A DNA stretch of 64,000 nt. It comes from Streptomyces lanatus. Its GTDB lineage: Bacteria > Actinomycetota > Actinomycetes > Streptomycetales > Streptomycetaceae. A program made the translations under genes and the position numbers. The stretch is from positions 355,498 through 419,497 of the forward strand of contig NZ_BNBM01000008.1 of assembly GCF_014655715.1 (NCBI RefSeq), read 5' to 3'. Positions 26,001-34,035 of this stretch are shown here, in pieces (position 1 is the stretch's first letter; every line of letters begins with the position of its first letter). The notes below the pieces were generated by a model. That model had not been told where the DNA came from. It was given only the letters and a program-made list of their open reading frames with translations, and searched no databases.

Positions 26001-26477
26001 GTGCCCGAACACACCTTCATCCTCAACGGCGAGTCCGTGACCGTGGACATCGAGGACGACGTACGGCTGCTGTGGGTGCTGCGGGACGTCCTGGGCGTCA
26101 CCGGACCGAAGTACGGCTGCGGGCTCGGCGTCTGCCAGGCCTGTACGAGCCACATCAACGGCAAGGCGTTCAACCCCTGTTCGGTCCCCGTGAAGGACCT
26201 GCGCCCCACCGACGAGGTCACCACCATCGAGGGCCTGCCCGCCACGGTCGGCAGCGAACTGCACCCGATGCAGGAGGCCTGGCTGGAGTACGACGTCGCC
26301 CAGTGCGGCTACTGCCAGCCCGGCCAGATCATGACCGCCGTCGCCAAGGTCCGCCAGGCCCGTGAGGAGGGCCGCGAGATCAGCGAGGCCGACCTCGACG
26401 AGATCCGCAACGTCTGCCGATGCGGGACGTACCACCGCATCCGCGAGGCGATCGTGGCGGGCGCGAAGAAGTACTGA
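26001..26477 (+). CDS. Molybdenum hydroxylase [2Fe-2S] small subunit
   Basis: Ferredoxin-like subunit of 158 residues. The plant-type 2Fe-2S cluster ligands appear in KYGCGLGVCQACTSHI followed by NPC; the second, alpha-helical cluster domain has CGYCQPGQ and CRCGTYHRI. It passes electrons from the molybdenum site of the partner subunit (23692-25992). The GTG at 26001 is preceded by AGGAG. The absence of an FAD-binding subunit implies another acceptor, as in isoquinoline oxidoreductase. It has no signal, so it would be co-exported with its Tat-bearing partner. Confidence 0.93.
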   Translation: MPEHTFILNGESVTVDIEDDVRLLWVLRDVLGVTGPKYGCGLGVCQACTSHINGKAFNPCSVPVKDLRPTDEVTTIEGLPATVGSELHPMQEAWLEYDVAQCGYCQPGQIMTAVAKVRQAREEGREISEADLDEIRNVCRCGTYHRIREAIVAGAKKY

Positions 26478-26503
26478 ATGTGCCCCGTGGCCACGGGGCA
26501 CAT
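26478..26503. terminator. 26-bp perfect palindrome between convergent genes
   Basis: Perfect 13-bp arms with no spacer, starting directly after the small-subunit stop and ending 4 bp before the stop of the facing lipase gene. Bidirectional terminator. Confidence 0.8.
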
Positions 26504-26507
26504 GGCA

Positions 26508-27470
26508 TCAGCAGGTGGGGCGCTGTGCGTGAGCCGGATCCAGGGCGTTGAACACGAGCCGTGTGGCCACGTCGTTGTAGCTGATGGCGACGTGGTCGGT
26601 GAACTCGGCGGGGCACACGTCCTGGAGCTTGATGTTGGTGACGTTCGGGGCGGCGTCGAGATAGGCCGAGGTGTACGGGGTGACGACCTCGTCGTACCGG
26701 GTGGTGATCACCGTGTACGTGACGCCCGGGTCGGTCTCGGCGCCGGTGTTGAGGTCCTTGAGGAAGTCCGAGCCGATGAGCTGCTGGCTGCATGCCTTGC
26801 AGCCCGCTCCGAGCACCGCGTTGCCGCCGGGGATCACCAGGGCGAGGAGGCCCAGGCCCGAGAACGTGGTGCCGTGGTTGGACGGGGTGAGGGCGATGAG
26901 CTTGTCGACCTTCGCGGCGCCGCCGAGATGCTTGAGGTAGTGACGCGGCATCATGCCGCCCTGCGAGTGCCCGACGAGGTCGACCTTCGCGGCGCCGGTC
27001 GCGGCCCGCACCCGGTCGATGAAGTCCGCCAACTGGCGGGCCGACGCGGCCATGTCCTCGGTGCCGAGGAGCGGGCCTGAACTGCCGCCGTGGTTGAGGG
27101 CGAAGACGCAGTACCCGGCCTCCTTGAGCTTCGGTGCCAGGGACGCCCAGTTGTCGTAGCGGTTCTCCAGGGTGCCGTGCACGAGGACGACGGGGCGCGG
27201 ATGGGCGGCGCCGGGGCGGCAGGTGAAGTCGTTGGCGCCCGTGGGCGAGGCCGTCGGGTGGGCCAGGGAGTATGCGAACGCCGACGCGAAGTCGTCCTGG
27301 GGCGGGCCGGTCTGATCGGCCACCGAGACTGACTCGGCATCGGTCGGGTCCGGGGTCGCCCGGGAGCGGTCGACGCCGATCACGCCGATACAGACGGCCA
27401 CGGCGAACGCGGCCAGCGACGAGGTCACCAGGCGACGGCGTGGGGTGCGCCGGTGGGTGCGGGTGCGCAT
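26508..27470 (-). CDS. Secreted triacylglycerol lipase/esterase (alpha/beta hydrolase)
   Basis: Secreted hydrolase of 320 residues. An arginine-rich start (MRTRTHRRTPRRR) and a hydrophobic segment give a Sec signal. The lipase core begins with PVVLVHGTLENRYDNWASLA (oxyanion region), has the nucleophile elbow GHSQGG, and an aspartate and histidine typical of the class 2 lipase family (DEVVTPYTSAYL; DHVAISYND). Six cysteines may form disulfides. It should hydrolyse fatty-acid esters outside the cell. The ATG at 27470 is preferred because the signal peptide then starts at the N-terminus and GGAGGAA lies about 8 bp upstream. Confidence 0.9.
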   Translation of the reverse strand: MRTRTHRRTPRRRLVTSSLAAFAVAVCIGVIGVDRSRATPDPTDAESVSVADQTGPPQDDFASAFAYSLAHPTASPTGANDFTCRPGAAHPRPVVLVHGTLENRYDNWASLAPKLKEAGYCVFALNHGGSSGPLLGTEDMAASARQLADFIDRVRAATGAAKVDLVGHSQGGMMPRHYLKHLGGAAKVDKLIALTPSNHGTTFSGLGLLALVIPGGNAVLGAGCKACSQQLIGSDFLKDLNTGAETDPGVTYTVITTRYDEVVTPYTSAYLDAAPNVTNIKLQDVCPAEFTDHVAISYNDVATRLVFNALDPAHAQRPTC

Positions 27471-27725
27471 GGGGAGGGTTCCTCCGACTGCTCGTGGGGA
27501 GCGGCAGCGGGATCCGTGCGGCCTGGTCACAACGGCGAGACACGGAAGCTACTGACGCGTAACGTCGGATCCACACTCGCGTCGCCCGCGGGGGGCGACC
27601 AGGAGAGCCGCGGAGGGAGACGGGAAAGATGTCATGGGCGTGACACCTTTGCCGCGCTGTGCCTCACCAGCGGCAGTCTCCCCAGCCATCACCCCTCACC
27701 CATCGCCCGGGACGGAGCGACCGCG

Positions 27726-28937
27726 ATGACGGCACAGGCCAAGACGTTCACGCGTCAGCCCTGGCACGAGCTGCCCCCGGTGCTGGCCGCGCTGATCCGC
27801 TCCCGGACGGAGCACATCGTCGCCGATATGACCCGGGCGATCCGCGAGGAGGTGCCCGCCTACCGCCGTCCGCTCGAATCCGCCGTCGGCCGCGACCTGG
27901 TCGAGTCGATCCGTCGCGCCGTGCTGCAGTTCGCGGAGCTGATCGAGCACCCCGACAGCGCCCAGGACCATCACCTCCACCACATCCGGCACCTCGGCCG
28001 CATCGAGTTCCTCAACGGCCGTACGACGGACGCCCTCCAGGCCGCCTTCCGGGTCGGCGCACGCGTCGGGAGCCGGCGCTACGCCGAGTTCGTGCAGGAG
28101 GCGTCGCTGCCGCCGCAGACGGTGCTGACCCTGCACGAAGCCGTGCTGGTCCATATCAACGCCCTGTCCAATGAGGCGGTGAAAGGATTCCTCGCGGCGC
28201 AGCTGCGCTCGGAGGGCGATGTGAAGCGTGCCCGCCGCGCGCTGGTCGAGCGGCTGCTGGAACCACCGCGAGGGCAGGAGCGCGCGCCGCTGGGACCGTT
28301 GGCCGAGCGGGCCCACTGGGCGCTGCCGGACGCCGTCGCGAGTGTGGTGGTGCGTTCGGCGGGGCGCTTCTCGGTGCCCGGTGCGGACGGCGAACTGCTC
28401 TCCCTCGGCCGGGGCAGCGACCTCGTCCTGGTCGTGCCCGAACCGGACACGAGCGACCTCATCGACCGGGTGCGGGACGCCGCCCGGGGCCGTGTCGCCG
28501 TCGTCGGCCCGGCCGTACCCCCGCACGAGGCGTGGCTGTCCCTCCAGTGCGCCCGCCTCGCCATCGACCGGCGCGCTGAGCTGCCGCCGGAACACGACGA
28601 CGGTGTCTTCCTGCGCGTCGACGACGAGTTGGCGGAGCTGCACCTCCTCCGGGGCGCCCCCATCGGCCAGTTGCTCGGCCGCCGGGTGCTGGGCGTCTTC
28701 GCCGACCTGCCCCAGGGACGGGCCGCCCGGCTCGCCGAGCCCCTGGACGCGCTGCTGATGTCATGGGGACGTACGGCTCCCGAGGTCGCCCAGGCGCTGG
28801 GCATCCATCCGCAGACGGCTCGTAAGCGGCTACGTCAGCTGGAGGCGTTGTTCGGTGATCGGCTCGGCGATCCGAGGTTCCGCTTCGAGGCGTTGCTGGC
28901 CCTGCGGACGCATGCGTTGCGTGCCGATGCAGGGTGA
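27726..28937 (+). CDS. PucR-like transcriptional regulator
   Basis: Protein of 403 residues. The N-terminal half is an all-helical sensor-like region (RTEHIVADMTRAIREEVPAY to NALSNEAVKGFLAAQLRSEG). The middle is a GGDEF-like degenerate region (PDAVASVVVRSAGRF onward), and the C-terminus is a PucR-type HTH (APEVAQALGIHPQTARKRLR, then QLEALFGDRLGDP). Such proteins control local catabolic genes. The ATG at 27726 is chosen because the conserved helical region starts directly after it and a GGAG lies about 10 bp upstream. It is divergent from the lipase gene; the target is unknown. Confidence 0.85.
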   Translation: MTAQAKTFTRQPWHELPPVLAALIRSRTEHIVADMTRAIREEVPAYRRPLESAVGRDLVESIRRAVLQFAELIEHPDSAQDHHLHHIRHLGRIEFLNGRTTDALQAAFRVGARVGSRRYAEFVQEASLPPQTVLTLHEAVLVHINALSNEAVKGFLAAQLRSEGDVKRARRALVERLLEPPRGQERAPLGPLAERAHWALPDAVASVVVRSAGRFSVPGADGELLSLGRGSDLVLVVPEPDTSDLIDRVRDAARGRVAVVGPAVPPHEAWLSLQCARLAIDRRAELPPEHDDGVFLRVDDELAELHLLRGAPIGQLLGRRVLGVFADLPQGRAARLAEPLDALLMSWGRTAPEVAQALGIHPQTARKRLRQLEALFGDRLGDPRFRFEALLALRTHALRADAG

Positions 28938-28948
28938 ATCGCTGTGAA

Positions 28949-29914
28949 TCACCAGTCGCGGGCGATCTCCAGGAGGTGGTCGCGGACGAGGGCGACATGG
29001 GGGTTGCCGGACGAGCCCGGGCGTTGGACGAGGAACCCGGTGTTGATCGGCGGATCGTCCGGGTCGTGCAGCAGGACCAGCGCGCCCGAGGCCAGCTCTG
29101 CGGTGCAGAGATAGCGGGGGAGCACGCTGAACCCCGTGCCACCCGCCACCGCCGCCTTCACCGCGTTCAGGTCGGGCATGGTCACCGCCGGGTGACGTAC
29201 GAGCCGTCGGCCGAAGACATGACGCCAGTAACGGCGCACGATCGGCAGGTCCTCGGCGTAGGCGACCAGTGGCACACCGTGCAGCGCGGCGGGCCCGTCG
29301 GCAGCGATCCGCGCCGGACCGCCGATGCGCTCCGCCCAGTCCGGCCCCGTGACCAGCACGAACTCCTCGTCCGCCATCGGCACCGAGGTCAGCGCGCGAC
29401 CGCGCGGCCGGTACGTCGACAGCACCAGGTCGTGGCGGCCCGCCCGCAGCTCCTCAAGGAGCGGTTCGGTCAGACCCGGCGTGATACGCAGCCGTACGCC
29501 CCGGTCGACCAGCGGGGCGAGGGCGGGCATGACACGCACGGTCAGCAGCTCGGCCGGACCGGCGAGGTGCACCGGCTCCGCCTGGACGTCCGGGGAGCCG
29601 CCCGGCCCCGTGACGGTGGCGAGGGCGTCCAGCGGCTCCACGACCCGGGCGGCCAGCTCGTCCGCGTAGGGGGCGGGGGCGACGCCGCGCGCCAGACGCT
29701 GGAACAGCTCCCGGTCCAGCTGCCGCTCCAGGGTGCGGATCTGTGTGGTGACCGTCGGCTGGGACAGGCTCAGCAGGCGGGCGGCGGCGGTGAAGGAACC
29801 GGTGCGGTAGACGGCGAGGAAGGTGCGGAGGAGGTTCAGGTCGACCGGGGGTGCGGCGGCGAGTGGGGTGCGGGGTCCCTCCACCTCCTCATTATTGGAA
29901 TTCCTATGTCTCAT
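28949..29914 (-). CDS. LysR-family transcriptional regulator
   Basis: Regulator of about 321 residues. The winged helix (VDLNLLRTFLAVYRTGSFTA, then AARLLSLSQPTVTTQIRTLE) is followed by the effector domain. Start choice is difficult: the ATG at 29914 has no Shine-Dalgarno sequence and abuts an inverted repeat, so translation might be leaderless; a GTG at 29884 lies directly behind GAGGAG, which is too close. It is divergent from the DJ-1/PfpI gene with only 51 bp between start codons, and a LysR-type box lies in that gap, so it very likely controls that gene and itself. Confidence 0.85.
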   Translation of the reverse strand: MRHRNSNNEEVEGPRTPLAAAPPVDLNLLRTFLAVYRTGSFTAAARLLSLSQPTVTTQIRTLERQLDRELFQRLARGVAPAPYADELAARVVEPLDALATVTGPGGSPDVQAEPVHLAGPAELLTVRVMPALAPLVDRGVRLRITPGLTEPLLEELRAGRHDLVLSTYRPRGRALTSVPMADEEFVLVTGPDWAERIGGPARIAADGPAALHGVPLVAYAEDLPIVRRYWRHVFGRRLVRHPAVTMPDLNAVKAAVAGGTGFSVLPRYLCTAELASGALVLLHDPDDPPINTGFLVQRPGSSGNPHVALVRDHLLEIARDW

Positions 29915-29933
29915 ATCCAAGAGGCTATTGGAT
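29915..29933. promoter_or_regulatory. LysR-type operator ATCCAA-N7-TTGGAT
   Basis: Perfect 6-bp arms and the T-N11-A form of LysR boxes, in the gap between the divergent LysR and DJ-1/PfpI genes. Additional half-site-like sequence (ATTGGA, GGAATTCC) lies at 29893-29904. Confidence 0.65.
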
Positions 29934-29965
29934 TTCAATGGCATGGCGGGCGTACGGTCGTCCCC

Positions 29966-30661
29966 ATGTCCAAGATTCTTTTCGTGATGACCGGTGCCGA
30001 CCAGTGGACCCTGGCCGACGGCACCAAGCACCCCACCGGCTTCTGGGCCGAGGAGGCCGCCGCACCCTACGAGGCGTTCAAGGCCGCCGGTCACGAGGTC
30101 GTCGTGGCCACGCCCGGTGGTGTCGTACCGCCCGTCGACCAGGGCAGCCTCGCGGCCGGGGCCAACGGCGGTCAGGAGAACGCCGACCGCGTCGCCGCCG
30201 TGCTCGAAGCGATGACGGAGCTGCGGGAACCGGTCCGGTTGGAGGACGTGCGTCTCGATGACTACGCCGCCGTGTTCTACCCCGGCGGTCACGGCCCGAT
30301 GGAGGACCTGGCGGTCGACGCCGACTCCGGCAGCCTGCTGACCGGGGCCCTGAACTCCGGCAAGCCGCTGGGCGTCGTCTGCCATGGCCCCGCCGCGCTG
30401 CTCGCCGCCACCGGGGCCGATGGCGTCAACTCCTTCGCCGGTTACCGGGTGGCCGCGTTCACCAACACCGAGGAGACCCTCGGCGGCCTCGCCGGCAAGG
30501 CCAAGTGGCTGCTTCAGGACCGGCTCACCGAGGCGGGCGTACTGGTCCAGGAGGGCGAGCCGTGGGTTCCGAACGTCGTGGTCGACCGCAATCTGGTCAC
30601 CGGTCAGAACCCGGCGTCCTCCGCGCCTCTGGCCGTCGAACTGCTGAAGAAGCTGGGCTGA
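29966..30661 (+). CDS. DJ-1/PfpI superfamily protein (HSP31-like)
   Basis: Cytoplasmic protein of 231 residues. The nucleophile elbow GVVCHGPAALL carries the reactive cysteine, and the preceding YPGGHGPMEDL supplies the usual glycine-rich loop. WTLADGTKHPTGFWAEEAAAPYEAFKAAGH is cut short here to its first part, WTLADGTKHPTGFWAEE, and is typical of the HSP31/glyoxalase III-like branch (type 1 glutamine amidotransferase-like fold). Members detoxify methylglyoxal or act as chaperones. No good ribosome-binding site precedes the ATG, so the transcript may be leaderless. A LysR-type box lies 33 bp upstream. Confidence 0.9.
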   Translation: MSKILFVMTGADQWTLADGTKHPTGFWAEEAAAPYEAFKAAGHEVVVATPGGVVPPVDQGSLAAGANGGQENADRVAAVLEAMTELREPVRLEDVRLDDYAAVFYPGGHGPMEDLAVDADSGSLLTGALNSGKPLGVVCHGPAALLAATGADGVNSFAGYRVAAFTNTEETLGGLAGKAKWLLQDRLTEAGVLVQEGEPWVPNVVVDRNLVTGQNPASSAPLAVELLKKLG

Positions 30662-30674
30662 GGCACGGGTTCCG

Positions 30675-31595
30675 TTACGGCTCTGAGGTCTCGGACTCGA
30701 GTGCGGTGCGGGTCGCCCTGCCGTAGACGCCGGACTCGTCGCTGAGGATGACGCGGGTGAACTGGTATGTGCTCACGGCGCTCTCGACCTGGCGGTCGTA
30801 GGTGCCGTCCGCGTCCCCGGCGTAGAGGCCGATCTGGTTCAGGCGCAGCTGGAGTTCGGTGACTTCCGGTCCCTGGTCGCCGAGGCGTAGCACCGGGGGC
30901 TCGCCCTCCGGGGCGCTCGGCTCGGGGGCGGTGCTGGTGGTGGGCGCCGCGCTGGACGGGGTCGCGGTGGGGGTGGCAGGGGCGCTCGGGGTGGCGGCGG
31001 GGCTGTCGCCGGCCGTCGTGCTGGGTGAGGGCGATTCGCTCCGGGACGGGGAGGCGGAGGCCGTGCCCGAGGACTGGCCCTCGGGAGCGGTGCCGTCCTC
31101 GGCCGAACCTTCCGGGATGGGTTCCCGTATGTCGTCGGAGACGGCGCCGCCCCGTGACGGGCTGTCATAAGTGAACAGCCCGCCCAGGAACGCTCCCGTG
31201 AGCAGGACGGCCAGGGTGGCGCCGGCGCCGGTGATCAGCAGGGTGCGGCGTCGCTTGCTGCGAGGGTCGACCGTGTCGACGGGTGGTGGCTCGTCGGGCG
31301 TCGTCCGTGCGGAGGGCGGGAGTGCGGGCGGGGCGTCGGCGTCCGGGTCCGCCAAGTCCCTTGTCTCCTGGGCGTCCCCGTCCCCGTCCCCGTTCCGGTC
31401 CGCCCCGGCGTCGTCGCCGAGTTCCACGAACCGCCGTATCCGCACCGGATCGAAGTCCTCCGCGGCTGCCCGCTCCGCCGCGCGCGCGTCGCGACGGGCG
31501 TCGGAGGCGCGGCGCGCGCAGGCGCAGGCGGGGGTTCCGTCGGATGCCCGGGGTGTGCCGCACTCCGGGCAGACGGGGCCGTTCGGTTCGCTCAC
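30675..31595 (-). CDS. Membrane-anchored peptidoglycan-binding protein with zinc-ribbon-like start
   Basis: Protein of 306 residues. The N-terminus has a CPECG ... CAC cysteine set (possible zinc ribbon) and an Ala/Arg/Asp-rich cytoplasmic segment. One membrane helix (LLITGAGATLAVLLTGAFLG) follows, then a Ser/Pro/Thr-rich low-complexity linker, and finally a PG_binding_1 domain (GPEVTELQLRLNQIGLYAGD, then YQFTRVILSDESGVYGRAT). It would anchor in the membrane and touch the cell wall; no enzymatic domain is present. The GTG at 31595 is chosen because AGAGGGA lies 8 bp upstream; the frame is open to 31646 without a better site. Confidence 0.82.
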   Translation of the reverse strand: MSEPNGPVCPECGTPRASDGTPACACARRASDARRDARAAERAAAEDFDPVRIRRFVELGDDAGADRNGDGDGDAQETRDLADPDADAPPALPPSARTTPDEPPPVDTVDPRSKRRRTLLITGAGATLAVLLTGAFLGGLFTYDSPSRGGAVSDDIREPIPEGSAEDGTAPEGQSSGTASASPSRSESPSPSTTAGDSPAATPSAPATPTATPSSAAPTTSTAPEPSAPEGEPPVLRLGDQGPEVTELQLRLNQIGLYAGDADGTYDRQVESAVSTYQFTRVILSDESGVYGRATRTALESETSEP

Positions 31596-31663
31596 GTAGG
31601 GGTCCCTCTCCATGCAGGATCCAGAGTTTAGGCATAAGTTCAACACTCAATCTCCATCACCCC

Positions 31664-31685
31664 GGAGGTTGTCGGGAGGTTGTCG
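31664..31685. repeat. Tandem 11-bp duplication
   Basis: GGAGGTTGTCG occurs twice without a gap (31664-31674 and 31675-31685), between the starting ends and tails of two minus-strand genes. No function evident. Confidence 0.6.
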
Positions 31686-31737
31686 GAACCAGCCCTTCCG
31701 GCTGTCCGAAACCAGACGTACGGGTACGGCAGCGGGC

Positions 31738-33066
31738 TCAGGCCGAACGCCGGGGCGGGGAACCGGCCGTGGGCCGGTCGAGGTGGGCGGTGAACCAGTC
31801 GCGGGCCAGTTCGGCGACCGTGGTGAGCGTGCCCGGTTCCTCGAAGAGGTGCGTGGCGCCCGGGACTACGGCGATCCGGTGCTCGCAGTGCATCCGGTCG
31901 GCGGCAAGGCGGTTGAGGCTGAGCACCTGGGCGTCAAGGCTGCCGACGATGAGCAGCGTCGGCGCCCTCACGTGGGTCAGCGCCGCCGGAGTGGCGAGGT
32001 CGGGGCGGCCGCCCCTGGAGACGAGCGAGATGATGCCGGAGCCGGACAGCGCGGCGGCCTCCAGCGCGGCCGCGGCACCGGTACTCGCCCCGAAGTAGGC
32101 GACGGGCAGCCCGATTTCACCGCGCAGCCACACGGACGCGGCGTGCAGGCGCCGGGCCAGCAGAAGGATGTCGAAGACGTTGTGCCGGTCGTGCGCCTCG
32201 TCGTCGGTGAGCAGGTCGAGCAGCAGGGTGGCCAGTCCGGCGCGGTTGAGGGCGGTGGCGACATAGCGGTTGCGCGGACTGTGCCGGCCGCTGCCGCTGC
32301 CGTGCGCGAAGGCCACGGCGGCCGGCGCGCCGTCCGGTACGACGAGCCGGGCGCCGAGTCGGGCTCCGGCGGCCGGCAGCATCACCTCACGGTTCGGCAG
32401 GCGCGGCGGCCCGGCGGGGGAGTGCGGTGCGGAGCGGGCGGCGCCGGTGAGCAGGGCCGTGACCTCGCTGTCCTCGGTCTGGGTGAAGTCCCGGTACCAG
32501 GCGCCCACCGAGCCGAGGACCTCCTGAGGCGAGGGACAGACCACTTCATCGGCGACCCGCCGCAGCCGGGCGATGCTGTGGACCGGTGCCACAGGCACGG
32601 CCAGCACGACACGCGCCGCTCCCTGTCCCCGTACGACCCGACAGGCCGCCTCGGCCGTGGCGCCGGTGGCGAGCCCGTCGTCGACCACGAGAGCCGTGCG
32701 TCCTGCGATCGGCAGCGCGGGCCGGCCCTGCCGGTAACCGCGCACCCGCCGCTCCAGTTCGGCCCGCTCGGTCTCCTCCACGGCCGTCTGCTCGGCGGCG
32801 TCCAGCCCGGCGTCGCCGATCACATCGCGGTTGAGGACCCGGACCCCGTGCTCGCCGATCGCCCCGAACGCCCACTCCGGCTGCCAGGGCACCCCCAGCT
32901 TCCGCACCACCAGCACATCGAGCGGTGCACCCAGATACCGGGCCACCTCCGCGGCCACGGGCATCCCACCGCGCGGCAACCCCAGCACCAGCACGTCCCG
33001 ACCACGCAGCCCGTCCAGCCCTTCGGCCAGCAGCCGCCCGGCCGCCCTGCGATCGTCGTAGCGCAT
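31738..33066 (-). CDS. Phosphoribosyltransferase-alpha/beta hydrolase fusion
   Basis: Two-domain protein of 442 residues. Residues 1-210 are a type I phosphoribosyltransferase-like domain with the PRPP loop VVDDGLATGATAEAA and N-terminal DVLVLGLPRGGMPVAAEVA. Residues about 220-430 form a dienelactone-hydrolase-like alpha/beta hydrolase with the nucleophile in AYFGASTGAAAALEAA, an aspartate in IVGSLDAQV and a histidine in PGATHLFEEPG. The same fusion is known in mycobacteria (Rv0571c-like), with no firm substrate. The ATG at 33066 has GGAGG 7 bp upstream. It probably handles a nucleoside-linked ester or is a stress protein. Confidence 0.85.
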   Translation of the reverse strand: MRYDDRRAAGRLLAEGLDGLRGRDVLVLGLPRGGMPVAAEVARYLGAPLDVLVVRKLGVPWQPEWAFGAIGEHGVRVLNRDVIGDAGLDAAEQTAVEETERAELERRVRGYRQGRPALPIAGRTALVVDDGLATGATAEAACRVVRGQGAARVVLAVPVAPVHSIARLRRVADEVVCPSPQEVLGSVGAWYRDFTQTEDSEVTALLTGAARSAPHSPAGPPRLPNREVMLPAAGARLGARLVVPDGAPAAVAFAHGSGSGRHSPRNRYVATALNRAGLATLLLDLLTDDEAHDRHNVFDILLLARRLHAASVWLRGEIGLPVAYFGASTGAAAALEAAALSGSGIISLVSRGGRPDLATPAALTHVRAPTLLIVGSLDAQVLSLNRLAADRMHCEHRIAVVPGATHLFEEPGTLTTVAELARDWFTAHLDRPTAGSPPRRSA

Positions 33067-33202
33067 ACACCGCCTCCCGCGCCCATCAGGGCGGGAGCCT
33101 GTTTCCTTCCTTCTCAGGCTACGACTGTTCCAGCACGGCCGAGAGACGACGAACGGCAAGCCCAGCAGGGCCCCCGACGCCCGACCCCTAGGAGACGCAC
33201 CA

Positions 33203-33916
33203 GTGCCTGCTCTGCCCCCACCCCGCCTGGCTCTCCTCGGCGGAGGCTTCTCCACCGACGGCGACGGGCTGCTCGATGACTGGGCTCTGTCGCACGCTCG
33301 CCCTGCCGGCGGCCCCACCAAGATCTGCTTCCTGCCCACCGCGAGCGGCGACGCCCCGGCATACGCAGAGAAGTTCCTGGCCGCCTTCCGCGCCCGCCCC
33401 ACCTGCGACCCCTCGGTGCTGCCGCTGTTCCAGCGGACGCTCGGCGACGAGGCGTTCCGCGCGCATCTCCTCGCCCAGGACGTCGTCTATGTGGGCGGCG
33501 GCAACACCGCGAACCTGCTCGCCGTGTGGCGGGTGCACGGCGTGGACCGGATTCTGCGCGAGGCCTACGACCGCGGCACGCTGCTCTGCGGCATCAGCGC
33601 GGGCGCCAACTGCTGGGCCGAGGCCTCGCACACCGACTCCTTCGGACCGCTGACGGCCCTGCCGGACGGTCTGGGGCTGCTGGCCGGGTCGGTCTGCCCG
33701 CACTACGACAGCGAACCGGGACGCCGCCCTTCGTACCGGTCGGCGGTGGCGAGCGGAGCGCTCCCCGCAGGGTGGGCCCTGGACGACGGGACCGGGGTCC
33801 TCTTCACCGAGGGGCGGATGACGGAAGCGGTGACGCGGAGGCGTGGGGCGCGGGTCTACCGGGTGGAGGCGGAGGCGGGCGAGCGGGCGCTGCCCTGTCG
33901 TCCCCTCAGCCGCTGA
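33203..33916 (+). CDS. Peptidase E-like serine peptidase (family S51)
   Basis: Cytoplasmic protein of 237 residues with the S51 fold: YVGGGNTANLLAVWR, the nucleophile serine in GISAGANCW, and the histidine in CPHYDSE. PepE cleaves Asp-Xaa dipeptides; cyanophycinases are related. The GTG at 33203 is preceded by AGGAG. It stands alone between the fusion hydrolase and the flavin enzyme. Substrate specificity is inferred from the family only. Confidence 0.9.
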   Translation: MPALPPPRLALLGGGFSTDGDGLLDDWALSHARPAGGPTKICFLPTASGDAPAYAEKFLAAFRARPTCDPSVLPLFQRTLGDEAFRAHLLAQDVVYVGGGNTANLLAVWRVHGVDRILREAYDRGTLLCGISAGANCWAEASHTDSFGPLTALPDGLGLLAGSVCPHYDSEPGRRPSYRSAVASGALPAGWALDDGTGVLFTEGRMTEAVTRRRGARVYRVEAEAGERALPCRPLSR

Positions 33917-34035
33917 GCCCTTCCGCACTTGGCGATTTCCGGTCGGTACCCTCACCCCTGTTGCCGTGTTCAATCACTCGTATCGCGTCACGCATCACGC
34001 CATGAAACGGACGTCCCCACACGTCAGGAGGCACC

